Under the pieces are notes generated by a model. It had not been told where the DNA came from. It did not search any database and worked only from the letters and a program-made list of their open reading frames with translations. From contig JBBTVP010000070.1 of the NCBI GenBank assembly GCA_038063175.1, positions 1-6,172 of the forward strand: a stretch of 6,172 nucleotides of DNA, read 5' to 3'. The position numbers and the translations under genes are program-made. Shown one piece after another: positions 1 through 4,940 of this stretch. Source of the DNA: JBBTVP01 sp038063175 (lineage in GTDB: Bacteria; Patescibacteriota; Minisyncoccia; UBA6257; 1-14-0-10-40-38). Every line of letters starts with the position of its first letter. Within the stretch, counting starts at the first letter, position 1.

Positions 1-114
1 TTTTGTAGGATCGATGTGGCGGCGGCATCAGCACCACCTGAAACATGCATTCAAAGAAGATTTCCGGCGATTCAGGCCGCGGGGTGCGATACGGCGATCA
101 TCATGAACTTATGA
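1..114 (+). CDS. Partial C-terminal end of an upstream gene, frame ambiguous
   Basis: Two forward frames are open from the window edge. Frame 1 ends at TGA 112-114, so its stop overlaps the ATG of the next gene as ATGA, a classic translational-coupling arrangement; its last residues read AAGCDTAIIMNL. Frame 2 ends at TGA 104-106, four bases before that ATG, with a basic tail (HHLKHAFKEDFRRF). Third-position GC is about 50% in both, so it does not separate them. Either frame implies a co-directional gene directly upstream, probably in an operon with the next one. No domain is recognisable in so short a piece, and I cannot name a function. Confidence 0.35.
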   Translation, partial: FCRIDVAAASAPPETCIQRRFPAIQAAGCDTAIIMNL

Positions 115-842
115 AAAAAACTATCAGCGCGATTATATTTGGATATGCAGCGGTCAGTTTTTTTGTGCTTTCGGTTCATGCCCAAGTGATGCCACCGCCC
201 GCGACTTCGCCTGCGGAACCCTATATCTCGGTAAGCCCTGATGAATTCCGGACGCTCGAGGAGGTGCTCTATATTGTAGGGCGATCCGATCCCAAGGCGA
301 TTGTGACGGTAACCCTCACCAAGCAAGGGGAAAAGCCCATTAAGTTTACGGTGCCGGCTGATTCGAGCGGTGAGTGGACTATCACCGAGAAGACCTATCT
401 CTCTGCTGGTTATTGGCAGGTGCGTGCAAAACAGCAGATCGGTACCCTCATCTCCGGAGAGTCGAATCCCCGAGTTATACGATCAGTCGTAAATGGGGTC
501 AGTATTTTCGGATGGAATGTCCGCTATGTAGTCATAGCGGGAGTGCTACTATTTTTTCTTGCGGTAGTGACATCGCTCTTTGTGTATTTCCGGAAAAAAA
601 TCCGGACGCTCCAAAGGGGACTCCTCGAGAAGCAGCTCCGTGAAACCGAAGACCGTTTCCACCGTGGGTTCACGGAAATTCGGAAAGACCTCATGGATCA
701 GTTGAGGGATTTAGCAGCAGGAACTTCGGGGCGGCCGCTCACCCCGGATGAAGTTTCAAAGCGTGACCACATCCTCCGTGAAATCGAGGAAATCGAAAAA
801 AACCTCGAGCACGACGTCGCGGACATATCGAAGCGGTATTAG
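111..842 (+). CDS. Secreted/anchored protein: signal peptide, Ig-like domain, one TM helix, cytoplasmic coiled coil
   Basis: A 243-residue protein of unknown function. Residues 1-25 form a signal peptide (MKK, a hydrophobic stretch, then SVHA-Q as a plausible cleavage site). A Pro-rich linker follows, then a beta-rich domain at about 37-128 that resembles bacterial Ig-like domains (YIVGRSDPKAIVTVTL, then SSGEWTIT, then AGYWQVRAKQ). A TM helix lies at about 138-160, followed by the basic stop-transfer RKK and a highly charged, helical, coiled-coil-like tail at 161-243. The topology would be an extracellular Ig-like domain with a cytoplasmic coil. I chose the start at 111 because the signal peptide begins there and the codon overlaps or abuts the upstream stop; an ATG at 45 adds 22 residues that do not fit a signal peptide. 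No Shine-Dalgarno is evident, which fits coupling. Similar architectures are common among Parcubacteria surface proteins, but the role is unknown. Confidence 0.8.
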   Translation: MKKTISAIIFGYAAVSFFVLSVHAQVMPPPATSPAEPYISVSPDEFRTLEEVLYIVGRSDPKAIVTVTLTKQGEKPIKFTVPADSSGEWTITEKTYLSAGYWQVRAKQQIGTLISGESNPRVIRSVVNGVSIFGWNVRYVVIAGVLLFFLAVVTSLFVYFRKKIRTLQRGLLEKQLRETEDRFHRGFTEIRKDLMDQLRDLAAGTSGRPLTPDEVSKRDHILREIEEIEKNLEHDVADISKRY

Positions 843-893
843 TAAGCACTGTGAGGAGTTGCCGCGCTATTCGGTGCTTCCGCCGCGACATCG

Positions 894-914
894 TTTGAGT
901 TTTCAAATTTTTTT
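894..914 (+). terminator. Possible weak terminator after the Ig-like protein
   Basis: TTTGA (894-898) pairs with TCAAA (903-907) around a 4-base loop and is followed by seven Ts (908-914). The stem is short and AT-rich. A second inverted pair, AAGCAC/GTGCTT at 845-850 and 877-882, lies between it and the stop codon and may help. The rest of 843-959 shows nothing else convincing. Confidence 0.35.
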
Positions 915-959
915 GGCGACAAATTCTTTATGAAAATTCAATTTCAAAATTCAATAAAT

Positions 960-994
960 AAAAAAAGAGTCGAATCGCGTAAGCGAGACGGCTC
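960..994 (-). terminator. Rho-independent terminator for the 94-residue protein gene
   Basis: On the minus strand a hairpin is formed by 989-994 with 967-972 (six pairs, one of them G-T) and, after a small internal mismatch, by GCGA/TCGC at 983-986 and 975-978 around a 4-base loop. Seven Ts follow at once (960-966 read on the minus strand), then more T-rich sequence. It lies 30 bases past the stop codon of the minus-strand gene at 1024-1308. Confidence 0.7.
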
Positions 995-1023
995 CCATGG
1001 ATCGGTTCCAGCAACGCGAGTTG

Positions 1024-1308
1024 CTAGGACTGCGGAAGAAGAACGGGGGGCTCCGAGGGTGACAGTCGCTTTCGGCCGGGCTGATAACCTTCTACTTCCC
1101 TCATCGACTGGATGCACTTCACGAACTGGAGACGGGGATCGTTGGAATCGAGGTCAGTGTTGGTTAGCACGTAATTGGCAGCAATGAGAAAGTCCTCGAT
1201 CGAGATCTCATAGTCGCCGAGAAGGACAGGGTGGCTTCCCGCAATGAACCCGAACGTTTTGACTTCCAGTCCTGCGGGCTTCGTTCCTATGTCGAGTGTT
1301 AGAGACAT
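1024..1308 (-). CDS. Small conserved-looking protein of unknown function (94 residues)
   Basis: I do not recognise this protein. It starts MSLTLDIGTK, has an alternating hydrophobic/charged middle (GDYEISIEDFLIAANYVL, about residues 31-48), a single Cys at 65, and a polar, Pro-rich tail (PSEPPVLLPQS) likely to be disordered. There is no signal peptide or TM helix, so it is probably cytosolic. It is well supported as a gene: a GAGG Shine-Dalgarno sits 7 bases before ATG 1308, a near-consensus promoter lies about 80 bases upstream, and a hairpin plus T-tract follows the stop. It forms its own transcription unit, opposite in direction to the Ig-like gene. Such complete signals on so small a gene suggest substantial expression. 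Confidence 0.8.
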   Translation of the reverse strand: MSLTLDIGTKPAGLEVKTFGFIAGSHPVLLGDYEISIEDFLIAANYVLTNTDLDSNDPRLQFVKCIQSMREVEGYQPGRKRLSPSEPPVLLPQS

Positions 1309-1314
1309 GATTTT

Positions 1315-1320
1315 TCCTCA
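1315..1320 (-). promoter_or_regulatory. Shine-Dalgarno of the 94-residue protein gene
   Basis: The minus strand reads TGAGGA here. GAGG ends 7 bases before the ATG at 1308, good spacing that fixes the start. This contrasts with parB, rel and the HD hydrolase gene in the same window, which have no Shine-Dalgarno. Confidence 0.75.
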
Positions 1321-1385
1321 AGGTACTGGGTTACGACGACTCTCTCGCCGCGAGTTCGCAGAATGATTTATTCTAGCGATGGTCG

Positions 1386-1414
1386 ATTCTAGAATAGGAT
1401 GCCACAGACGTCAA
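1386..1414 (-). promoter_or_regulatory. Sigma-70-type promoter of the 94-residue protein gene
   Basis: On the minus strand TTGACG (1414-1409), a 17-base spacer, then TAGAAT (1391-1386), each one mismatch from consensus. The -10 lies inside the perfect 10-base palindrome ATTCTAGAAT (1386-1395), and a second ATTCTAG copy sits 16 bases away (1370-1376), downstream of the -10. The expected leader is about 70 bases. The two copies could be an operator, but no regulator is identifiable. Confidence 0.65.
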
Positions 1415-1450
1415 GTTTCTTTGGCAGAAAATTCTTAAGATGACTATGGA

Positions 1451-1860
1451 TTATAGCCGAATCTTACTTGCCACATCATCTAAGGCGCTACGAGTAGCGA
1501 GCGGAATATGCTGATCGGAAAAATGAATTTCCCCGTTTTTCAAAATGGCAAAATGTTGGCATGTAATATCGTTTACATGATATTGCGGAATAATTATTAA
1601 ATGAGCATGAGAAATACCATAGCCAGCGACAACATAACCTATGCGTTGAGGATTTATTTTCTCCTTAATCTTTGCAGCCAACCGTTGCGCAATTTCCATA
1701 ATGTGCGCGGCCAATTTTTCATCCATATCCGTGAAATGGTCAATATGGTGTTTTGGAATAAGTAAACACTCCCCCGCATGCACTGGCCTATTATTCATAA
1801 AACCAATTATTTCATCATCCTCATAAGCAAAACTTGCGGGTTCTTCTCGCGTAATAATTT
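1451..1860 (-). CDS. HIT-family nucleotide-binding protein, N-terminus lost in the assembly gap
   Basis: About 135 residues remain. HIT (histidine triad) proteins hydrolyse or transfer nucleotides such as AMP-lysine, ADP-ribose derivatives or dinucleoside polyphosphates. Visible signatures are YEDDEIIGFMNNRPVHAGECLLIPKHH cut into its parts: the YEDDEIIGF strand, the HAGECLLIPKHHIDHF strand with its IPK turn, and the active-site region GISHAHLIIIPQYH. The family motif is H-x-H-x-H-x-x; here the first two His are present but the third position is Ile. About ten residues before IITREEP should be missing, where a C-x-x-C zinc pair often sits. No start codon exists between the gap and the tRNA fragment, so the real gap is probably longer than ten bases. 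GC is about 38%, against roughly 55-65% in nearby parB. No terminator is visible after the stop. Confidence 0.85.
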
Positions 1861-1870
1861 NNNNNNNNNN
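1861..1870. other. Scaffold gap (10 N)
   Basis: Ten undetermined bases. The run is probably a placeholder of arbitrary length, because the HIT gene is missing its start and first residues exactly here. The reading frame and adjacency across it are not proven by the sequence. Confidence 0.95.
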
Positions 1871-1888
1871 AAAATTCGCCTTTTTTTG

Positions 1889-1925
1889 TGGTGCCCGGGG
1901 GGAGAGTCGAACTCCCATGCCTTGC
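1889..1925 (-). pseudogene. 3' part of a tRNA-Leu (variable-arm remnant, T-arm, acceptor strand, CCA)
   Basis: On the minus strand: part of a long variable arm (GCAAGGCAT), T-stem GGGAG, T-loop TTCGACT, T-stem CTCCC, acceptor 3' strand CCCGGGC, discriminator A and an encoded CCA. The T-loop and variable arm are laid out as in the intact tRNA-Leu next door. No D-arm, anticodon arm or matching 5' acceptor strand lies directly upstream; the sequence there is the fold-back repeat at 1926-1990. A perfect partner for the acceptor strand, continuing as a tRNA-Leu 5' end, occurs at 2131-2117 on the far side of the intact tRNA. It could be a decayed tRNA, a split or rearranged gene, or an assembly chimera beside the gap. 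Confidence 0.6.
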
Positions 1926-1990
1926 GGCGCACGATTTTGTTTGTCCGTCGAAGCTCTCGTAGCAGGGCGTAGGCGGAAGTCGTGTGCGCC
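1926..1990. repeat. Fold-back repeat element inside the tRNA-Leu remnant
   Basis: Outer arms GGCGCACGA (1926-1934) and TCGTGTGCGCC (1980-1990) pair with a 2-base bulge. They enclose a second hairpin with TCCGTC (1944-1949) against GGCGGA (1972-1977) and a small inner GCT/AGC (1953-1955, 1961-1963). The TTGTCCG...GGCGGAAG style resembles dispersed GC-rich palindromes common between genes in Parcubacteria; that family link is from memory. One outer arm abuts the tRNA-Leu 3' fragment exactly where its anticodon side should begin. Confidence 0.5.
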
Positions 1991-1998
1991 CGCGCAGT

Positions 1999-2085
1999 TG
2001 GTGCCGCCGGTCGGAGTCGAACCGACATGAGCTTGCGCTCGCAGCATCTTGAGTGCTGTGTGTCTGCCAATTCCACCACGGCGGC
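1999..2085 (-). tRNA. tRNA-Leu, anticodon CAA
   Basis: A complete 87-base type II tRNA. It has acceptor stem GCCGCCG/CGGCGGC (7 of 7 pairs), the leucine-type D-region TGGTGGAATTGGCAGACAC, anticodon stem CAGCA/TGCTG with loop CTCAAGA (anticodon CAA at 2051-2049, reading UUG), long variable arm CGAGC-GCAA-GCTC, T-arm GTCGG-TTCGACT-CCGAC, discriminator A and an encoded CCA. It is transcribed away from parB. The only nearby promoter on its strand is at 2141-2169, which would give a precursor that begins with the tRNA-Leu-like 5' fragment at 2131. Open frames across this region are tRNA artefacts, not genes. Confidence 0.96.
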
Positions 2086-2116
2086 ATCAACTAGGCGGGT
2101 AAATCTGCACCGGGGT

Positions 2117-2131
2117 TTCCGCCACCCGGGC
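2117..2131 (-). pseudogene. tRNA-Leu 5'-end-like fragment
   Basis: The minus strand reads GCCCGGGTGGCGGAA. The first seven bases are the exact complement of the orphan acceptor strand CCCGGGC at 1893-1899, and the rest matches bases 8-15 of ordinary tRNA-Leu. After that the match ends: no D-loop GGTAGAC and no anticodon arm follow before the intact tRNA-Leu at 2085. A minus-strand promoter (2169-2141) would start transcripts about two bases before this fragment. Fifteen matched bases is short, so a chance match is unlikely but not excluded. Confidence 0.4.
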
Positions 2132-2133
2132 TT

Positions 2134-2158
2134 AAGAGGAATAGTAACTAATCCTCTT
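2134..2158. promoter_or_regulatory. Near-perfect palindrome between the divergent promoters (candidate operator)
   Basis: AAGAGGA-A-TAGT (2134-2145) and ACTA-A-TCCTCTT (2147-2158) are symmetric about 2146 with one mismatched pair. The site covers the putative minus-strand -10 (2146-2141) and touches the parB -35 (2157-2162), so a bound protein could affect both directions. It does not resemble the parS consensus. No regulator can be named. Confidence 0.4.
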
Positions 2159-2169
2159 GCTGAAATCAA
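2141..2169 (-). promoter_or_regulatory. Putative promoter for the tRNA-Leu region
   Basis: On the minus strand TTGATT (2169-2164), 17 bases, then TACTAT (2146-2141). Each hexamer matches consensus at four of six positions. The predicted start, about 2133, falls just before the GCCCGGG tRNA-like 5' fragment and 48 bases before the intact tRNA. Confidence 0.45.
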
Positions 2170-2185
2170 AATTTACCCGTAAAAT
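2157..2185 (+). promoter_or_regulatory. parB promoter, predicted leaderless transcript
   Basis: TTGCTG (2157-2162), a 17-base spacer, then TAAAAT (2180-2185). The -10 ends 7 bases before the parB ATG at 2193, so transcription should begin at or next to the start codon. No Shine-Dalgarno is present, which agrees with leaderless translation. Confidence 0.6.
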
Positions 2186-2192
2186 TCACTGA

Positions 2193-3059
2193 ATGGACGC
2201 ACCCGTACAGGGGCCTGTTTTCTTAATCGAGACTGAACGCATCACGCCGAACCCGCAGCAGCCGCGGCGGCATTTTGACGAAGAAGGAATCCGCGAGCTC
2301 GCGAACTCAATCCGCGAGTTTGGCATCATCCAGCCACTCGTGGTTACGAAGCTCGAGCGGGTGACGGAGACTGGCACCGAGGTGAGCTATCAACTGATCG
2401 CCGGTGAGCGACGACTCCTCGCCTCGAAAATGGTGGGGCTCGAACGGGTTCCCGCGATTGTCCGGAGCGTGGAACTCGACAGAGAGCGGCTTGAGCTTGC
2501 GATCGTTGAAAACATCCAGCGCGTTGATTTAAGTCCAATTGAAGCAGCGCGGGCGTACGCAAAACTCCAGGACCAATTCGGGCTTACCCAGCGGGAAATC
2601 GGCGCGCGGCTTGGCAAGAGCCGTGAATCAGTCGCAAACACTATGCGGCTCCTTTCGCTCCCGAACCAAGTACAGGAAGCGGTAGGGCGAGGCAAAGTTT
2701 CCGAAAGTCAGGCGCGGATGCTCCTGATGGTTTCCGACATGGCTGCCCAGCAATCGCTTTTTGAGGATATTTTGAAGAGCAACGTGAGCGTACGCGAACT
2801 CAAAAGCCGCATCCGAAAAACGAATGAAAGAATAGCATCTAGCGAAGTAGCGAAAGAATCAGGGAGTGATCCCGAAATCGCTCTTGTGGAGCGTGAGCTC
2901 GAAGAGGCGCTCGGAACAAGGGTGAAAGTTGAACGGGTAGGAGCAACAGGAAAAATCACTATCGCATTTTATTCACCCGAAGAACTCCACGGTATCGTGG
3001 ATCGGCTCCGGGAGCGCCACGAACCAGAGGTTCCAGAGGGAAGCCAACCGGTTCTCTAA
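2193..3059 (+). CDS. parB: ParB/Spo0J chromosome-partitioning CTPase
   Basis: A 288-residue ParB, the usual length for chromosomal members. ParB binds parS sites, loads as a CTP-dependent DNA clamp and recruits the SMC and ParA systems for origin segregation. The N-terminal domain at about 10-120 carries NPQQPRR (20-26), the CTP-binding box AGERRLLAS (70-78) and the second nucleotide motif ENIQRVDLSPIEAA (106-119). A helix-turn-helix, LTQREIGARLGKSRESV (131-147), reads parS. A charged linker follows, then a C-terminal dimerisation domain at about 226-275 (KITIAFYSPEELHGIVDRL). The ATG at 2193 lacks a Shine-Dalgarno but lies 7 bases after a -10 box. The gene has no parA beside it and I saw no copy of the parS consensus in the window. 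Its last four bases overlap the convergent rel gene. Confidence 0.95.
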   Translation: MDAPVQGPVFLIETERITPNPQQPRRHFDEEGIRELANSIREFGIIQPLVVTKLERVTETGTEVSYQLIAGERRLLASKMVGLERVPAIVRSVELDRERLELAIVENIQRVDLSPIEAARAYAKLQDQFGLTQREIGARLGKSRESVANTMRLLSLPNQVQEAVGRGKVSESQARMLLMVSDMAAQQSLFEDILKSNVSVRELKSRIRKTNERIASSEVAKESGSDPEIALVERELEEALGTRVKVERVGATGKITIAFYSPEELHGIVDRLRERHEPEVPEGSQPVL

Positions 3060-4735
3060 TTCGAATTTTTCTTTGTTTTCGCTGACGCGGTGACTTTTCT
3101 GATTACCGCAACGTTCCGAAGTGCTTCGGCAAAGGCGTATATGCGTTTCGGGGTCGTGCCAACGCATTCGAGCGAAATCGAGCGGAGCGCCTGATTTTTT
3201 TGCTTTGGCGGTAGGTTTAATTTCTTGATTTTGATTTTCATGGTTCCTGCAATACGTTCGACTTCGGGGATGAGACCGGGGCGATCTTCCGCGGCAATTT
3301 TCACCGTCCATGGCTTCTCAAGCGTTTCTATTTTTTCAGAATTTTTTCCTTTGAGTGCCGCACGGATACTCTCACGTGCCTGGTTTGTTTTTGCGAACGA
3401 GAGCCATGCTGATGACGGATTTTTCTGTTTCTGTCGGAGGATTTCAACCACGTCGCCGGAGGCAAGCTCTGTGTGCAGTGGAACGATTTTCCCGTTCACT
3501 TTTGCCCCGGAGCACTGGTTTCCGAGATCGCTGTGGATTCGGTATGCGAAGTCTATTGGTGTGGAACCTTTTGGGAGATCAATCACGTCCCCGCGCGGGG
3601 TGAGTGCGAGCAGCGTTTTCTGAAAGAATTCGATATCTTCGACCCGGCGCGGAAAGTTTCGGAGTTCTCGTGTAAACGCGAGATCAGTCTCTGTGGTATT
3701 TGCCCCGATCTGTTGTTTCCCTTTTTCTGCACGATAGGCATAGTACGCGGCGACACCGAGCTCGGCCACCTGGTGCATCGCTTCGGTTCGGATCTGGATC
3801 TCGGTTATTTTATCTTCCGGAGTATAGACGGTCGTGTGGAGACTTTGGTATCCGTTCGGTTTCGGAGAAGCAATGTAATCCTTGATTCGTCCCGGGAGCG
3901 GCGACCAGTTCTTGTGGATGATGCCGAGGGCGCTGTAGCAGTCGGCGACTTCCGGGACAACCACCCGAATTCCTACAAGATCATAGATACGGTCGATATC
4001 CATATCGTGCTTCAAGAGTTTCTTATAGAGACTGAAATGATGTTTTGCGCGCGACTCGATGCGAATTGATGGTACGCCGTTTTCGCGGAGTTCGGCGGCA
4101 AGTATTGGTTTCAACCGAGTGAGGTATGCCTCGCGTGCCTCGACGCGTTCCCGAACCGTTTCCATGAGTGAGGCGTAATCTTTCGGGTAGAGGTAGGGAA
4201 ATGCGAGATCCTCGAGTTCGCGTGCAACGCCATACATGCCGAGCTGGCTCGCGACTGGCGCATAAATTTCCATCGTTTTCAGTGCGATCGTTTTCTGTAC
4301 GTCTTCCGGATAGATGTACAAGGACTGCATGGTATTCAGACGTCCCGCAAATTTAATCAAAATTACCCGTATGTCTTGGCTCGTGTAGAGGATGAACCGG
4401 CGGAGATTTTCTGTTTTGCTTTCGGTGCCGTGGTAGGGGATGCGGCCAATTGCGGCAGTACGCGCTACGAGCTCGGCGGTTTCTTTTCCAAAATCACGTT
4501 CGATCTCGGGAATGATTTTTTCTCCCGCAGATTTCGGCGTGTCATGGAGGAATCCCGCGGCGAGCGTTGCCTCGTCGAGACCCCAGCGAGCGAGTGTTTC
4601 CACGGTTGCGATGCAATGGTTGAAGTACGGCTCGCCGTTTTTTCTAATCTCGGTGCCGTGAATTCGCTTCGCGAGGTCGTACGCGCGGTGGAGAAATTCA
4701 CTTCCCGAGACGATTTGGTTAATCAGTGTTGCCAT
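3056..4735 (-). CDS. rel: RelA/SpoT-homologue (p)ppGpp synthetase with a degenerate hydrolase domain
   Basis: A 559-residue long RSH protein. The HD domain (about 15-140) keeps metal-ligand positions H40 (YFNH) and H64-D65 (FLHD), but the catalytic E-D of HDxxED is K68-S69, and LADRLHN has become FAGRLNT (129-135), losing the last metal Asp (G131) and the catalytic Asn. (p)ppGpp hydrolysis is therefore probably lost. The synthetase domain (about 220-335) is intact: SRAKHHFSLYKK (228-239), YDLVGIR (251-257), RIKD (283-286, the RXKD type of bifunctional enzymes), GYQSLH (295-300), EIQIRT (312-317). TGS lies at about 374-433 and an ACT-like domain at about 477-548. The helical and zinc-finger region usually between them is missing, explaining the length against the usual 700-750. 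There is no Shine-Dalgarno; TATAGT sits six bases before the ATG. It converges on parB with a 4-base overlap. Confidence 0.95.
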   Translation of the reverse strand: MATLINQIVSGSEFLHRAYDLAKRIHGTEIRKNGEPYFNHCIATVETLARWGLDEATLAAGFLHDTPKSAGEKIIPEIERDFGKETAELVARTAAIGRIPYHGTESKTENLRRFILYTSQDIRVILIKFAGRLNTMQSLYIYPEDVQKTIALKTMEIYAPVASQLGMYGVARELEDLAFPYLYPKDYASLMETVRERVEAREAYLTRLKPILAAELRENGVPSIRIESRAKHHFSLYKKLLKHDMDIDRIYDLVGIRVVVPEVADCYSALGIIHKNWSPLPGRIKDYIASPKPNGYQSLHTTVYTPEDKITEIQIRTEAMHQVAELGVAAYYAYRAEKGKQQIGANTTETDLAFTRELRNFPRRVEDIEFFQKTLLALTPRGDVIDLPKGSTPIDFAYRIHSDLGNQCSGAKVNGKIVPLHTELASGDVVEILRQKQKNPSSAWLSFAKTNQARESIRAALKGKNSEKIETLEKPWTVKIAAEDRPGLIPEVERIAGTMKIKIKKLNLPPKQKNQALRSISLECVGTTPKRIYAFAEALRNVAVIRKVTASAKTKKNSN

Positions 4736-4741
4736 TACGTA

Positions 4742-4747
4742 ACTATA
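4742..4747 (-). promoter_or_regulatory. -10 box of rel, predicted leaderless
   Basis: The minus strand reads TATAGT, six bases (TACGTA), then the rel ATG. The -35 region is weak. The same TATAGT-N6-ATG layout occurs at the HD hydrolase gene (5627-5641). Confidence 0.5.
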
Positions 4748-4787
4748 TATAACTTATTTGTGGAAACGTACAGCTTCTCGCGCTCAT

Positions 4788-4932
4788 GGCGCTGTTCGGA
4801 AACATTGTGAATGTAGGTATGCCCATATGACAATAAAGTGTGCGCTCCAAGGCCCTGCCTGCGGCAGGCAGGCGCTAGGCCGGTCTTACCCACTTTTTTG
4901 TCATACGGGCATATGAGTTTTCGAACAGCGCC
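4788..4932. repeat. Large imperfect inverted repeat with central hairpin (MITE-like)
   Basis: Outer arms 4788-4803 and 4917-4932 match as inverted copies at 15 of 16 bases. Inner arms 4818-4840 and 4891-4913 match at 21 of 23. Fourteen bases separate outer from inner arm on the left but only three on the right. In the centre CCTGCCTG (4854-4861) pairs with CAGGCAGG (4865-4872). The element carries no credible gene and sits in the divergent gap between rel and the Nudix gene. Long terminal inverted repeats without a transposase suggest a non-autonomous element; I see no clear target-site duplication. The CCTGCCTG-CAGGCAGG core resembles palindromes scattered in CPR genomes (from memory). Confidence 0.65.
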
Positions 4933-4940
4933 CACGATCA

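Larger units (their letters stand above)
2096..2179. repeat. Long-range inverted repeat enclosing the parB/tRNA control region
   Basis: CGGGTAAAT (2096-2104) and ATTTACCCG (2171-2179) are perfect 9-base inverted copies 66 bases apart. Between them lie two more hairpins: CCGGG/CCCGG-type pairing at about 2110-2130 and the palindrome at 2134-2158. As RNA on either strand the segment could fold into a three-way junction. I could not match it to a known riboswitch or ribozyme. Transcripts from the two promoters identified here would not contain the whole structure, so a DNA-level role is equally possible. Confidence 0.5.

Noticed and set aside
45..110. Upstream ATG at 45 for the Ig-like protein
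   Set aside because: It adds 22 polar residues before a clear signal peptide that starts at the ATG at 111, which overlaps or abuts the upstream stop codon.
933..954. Short direct repeat AAAATTCA
   Set aside because: Two AT-rich octamers in an AT-rich spacer are expected by chance and have no further structure.
1075..1160. EF-hand-like or dockerin-like loop (TDLDSNDPRL) in the 94-residue protein
   Set aside because: The acidic spacing is incomplete: no Gly at position 6 and no Glu/Asp at position 12 of a loop.
1889..1990. tmRNA or intron-containing tRNA as an explanation of the 3' tRNA fragment
   Set aside because: No tmRNA 5' end or tag frame fits in the 108 bases before the next tRNA, and no D-arm or anticodon arm is present on the near side.
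1807..2169. Open frames across the tRNA region on both strands
   Set aside because: They translate tRNA genes and repeats (runs such as WWNWQTHSTQDA and FDSPPG) and have no coding support.
2096..2179. Known riboswitch or self-cleaving ribozyme in the three-way-junction-like segment
   Set aside because: I compared it by eye with T-box, TPP, purine, guanidine, hammerhead and twister cores and found no convincing conserved core; left as an unexplained structure.
4376..4810. 144-residue forward open frame
   Set aside because: It lies antisense to the 5' end of rel, whose motifs are unmistakable; no start signal.
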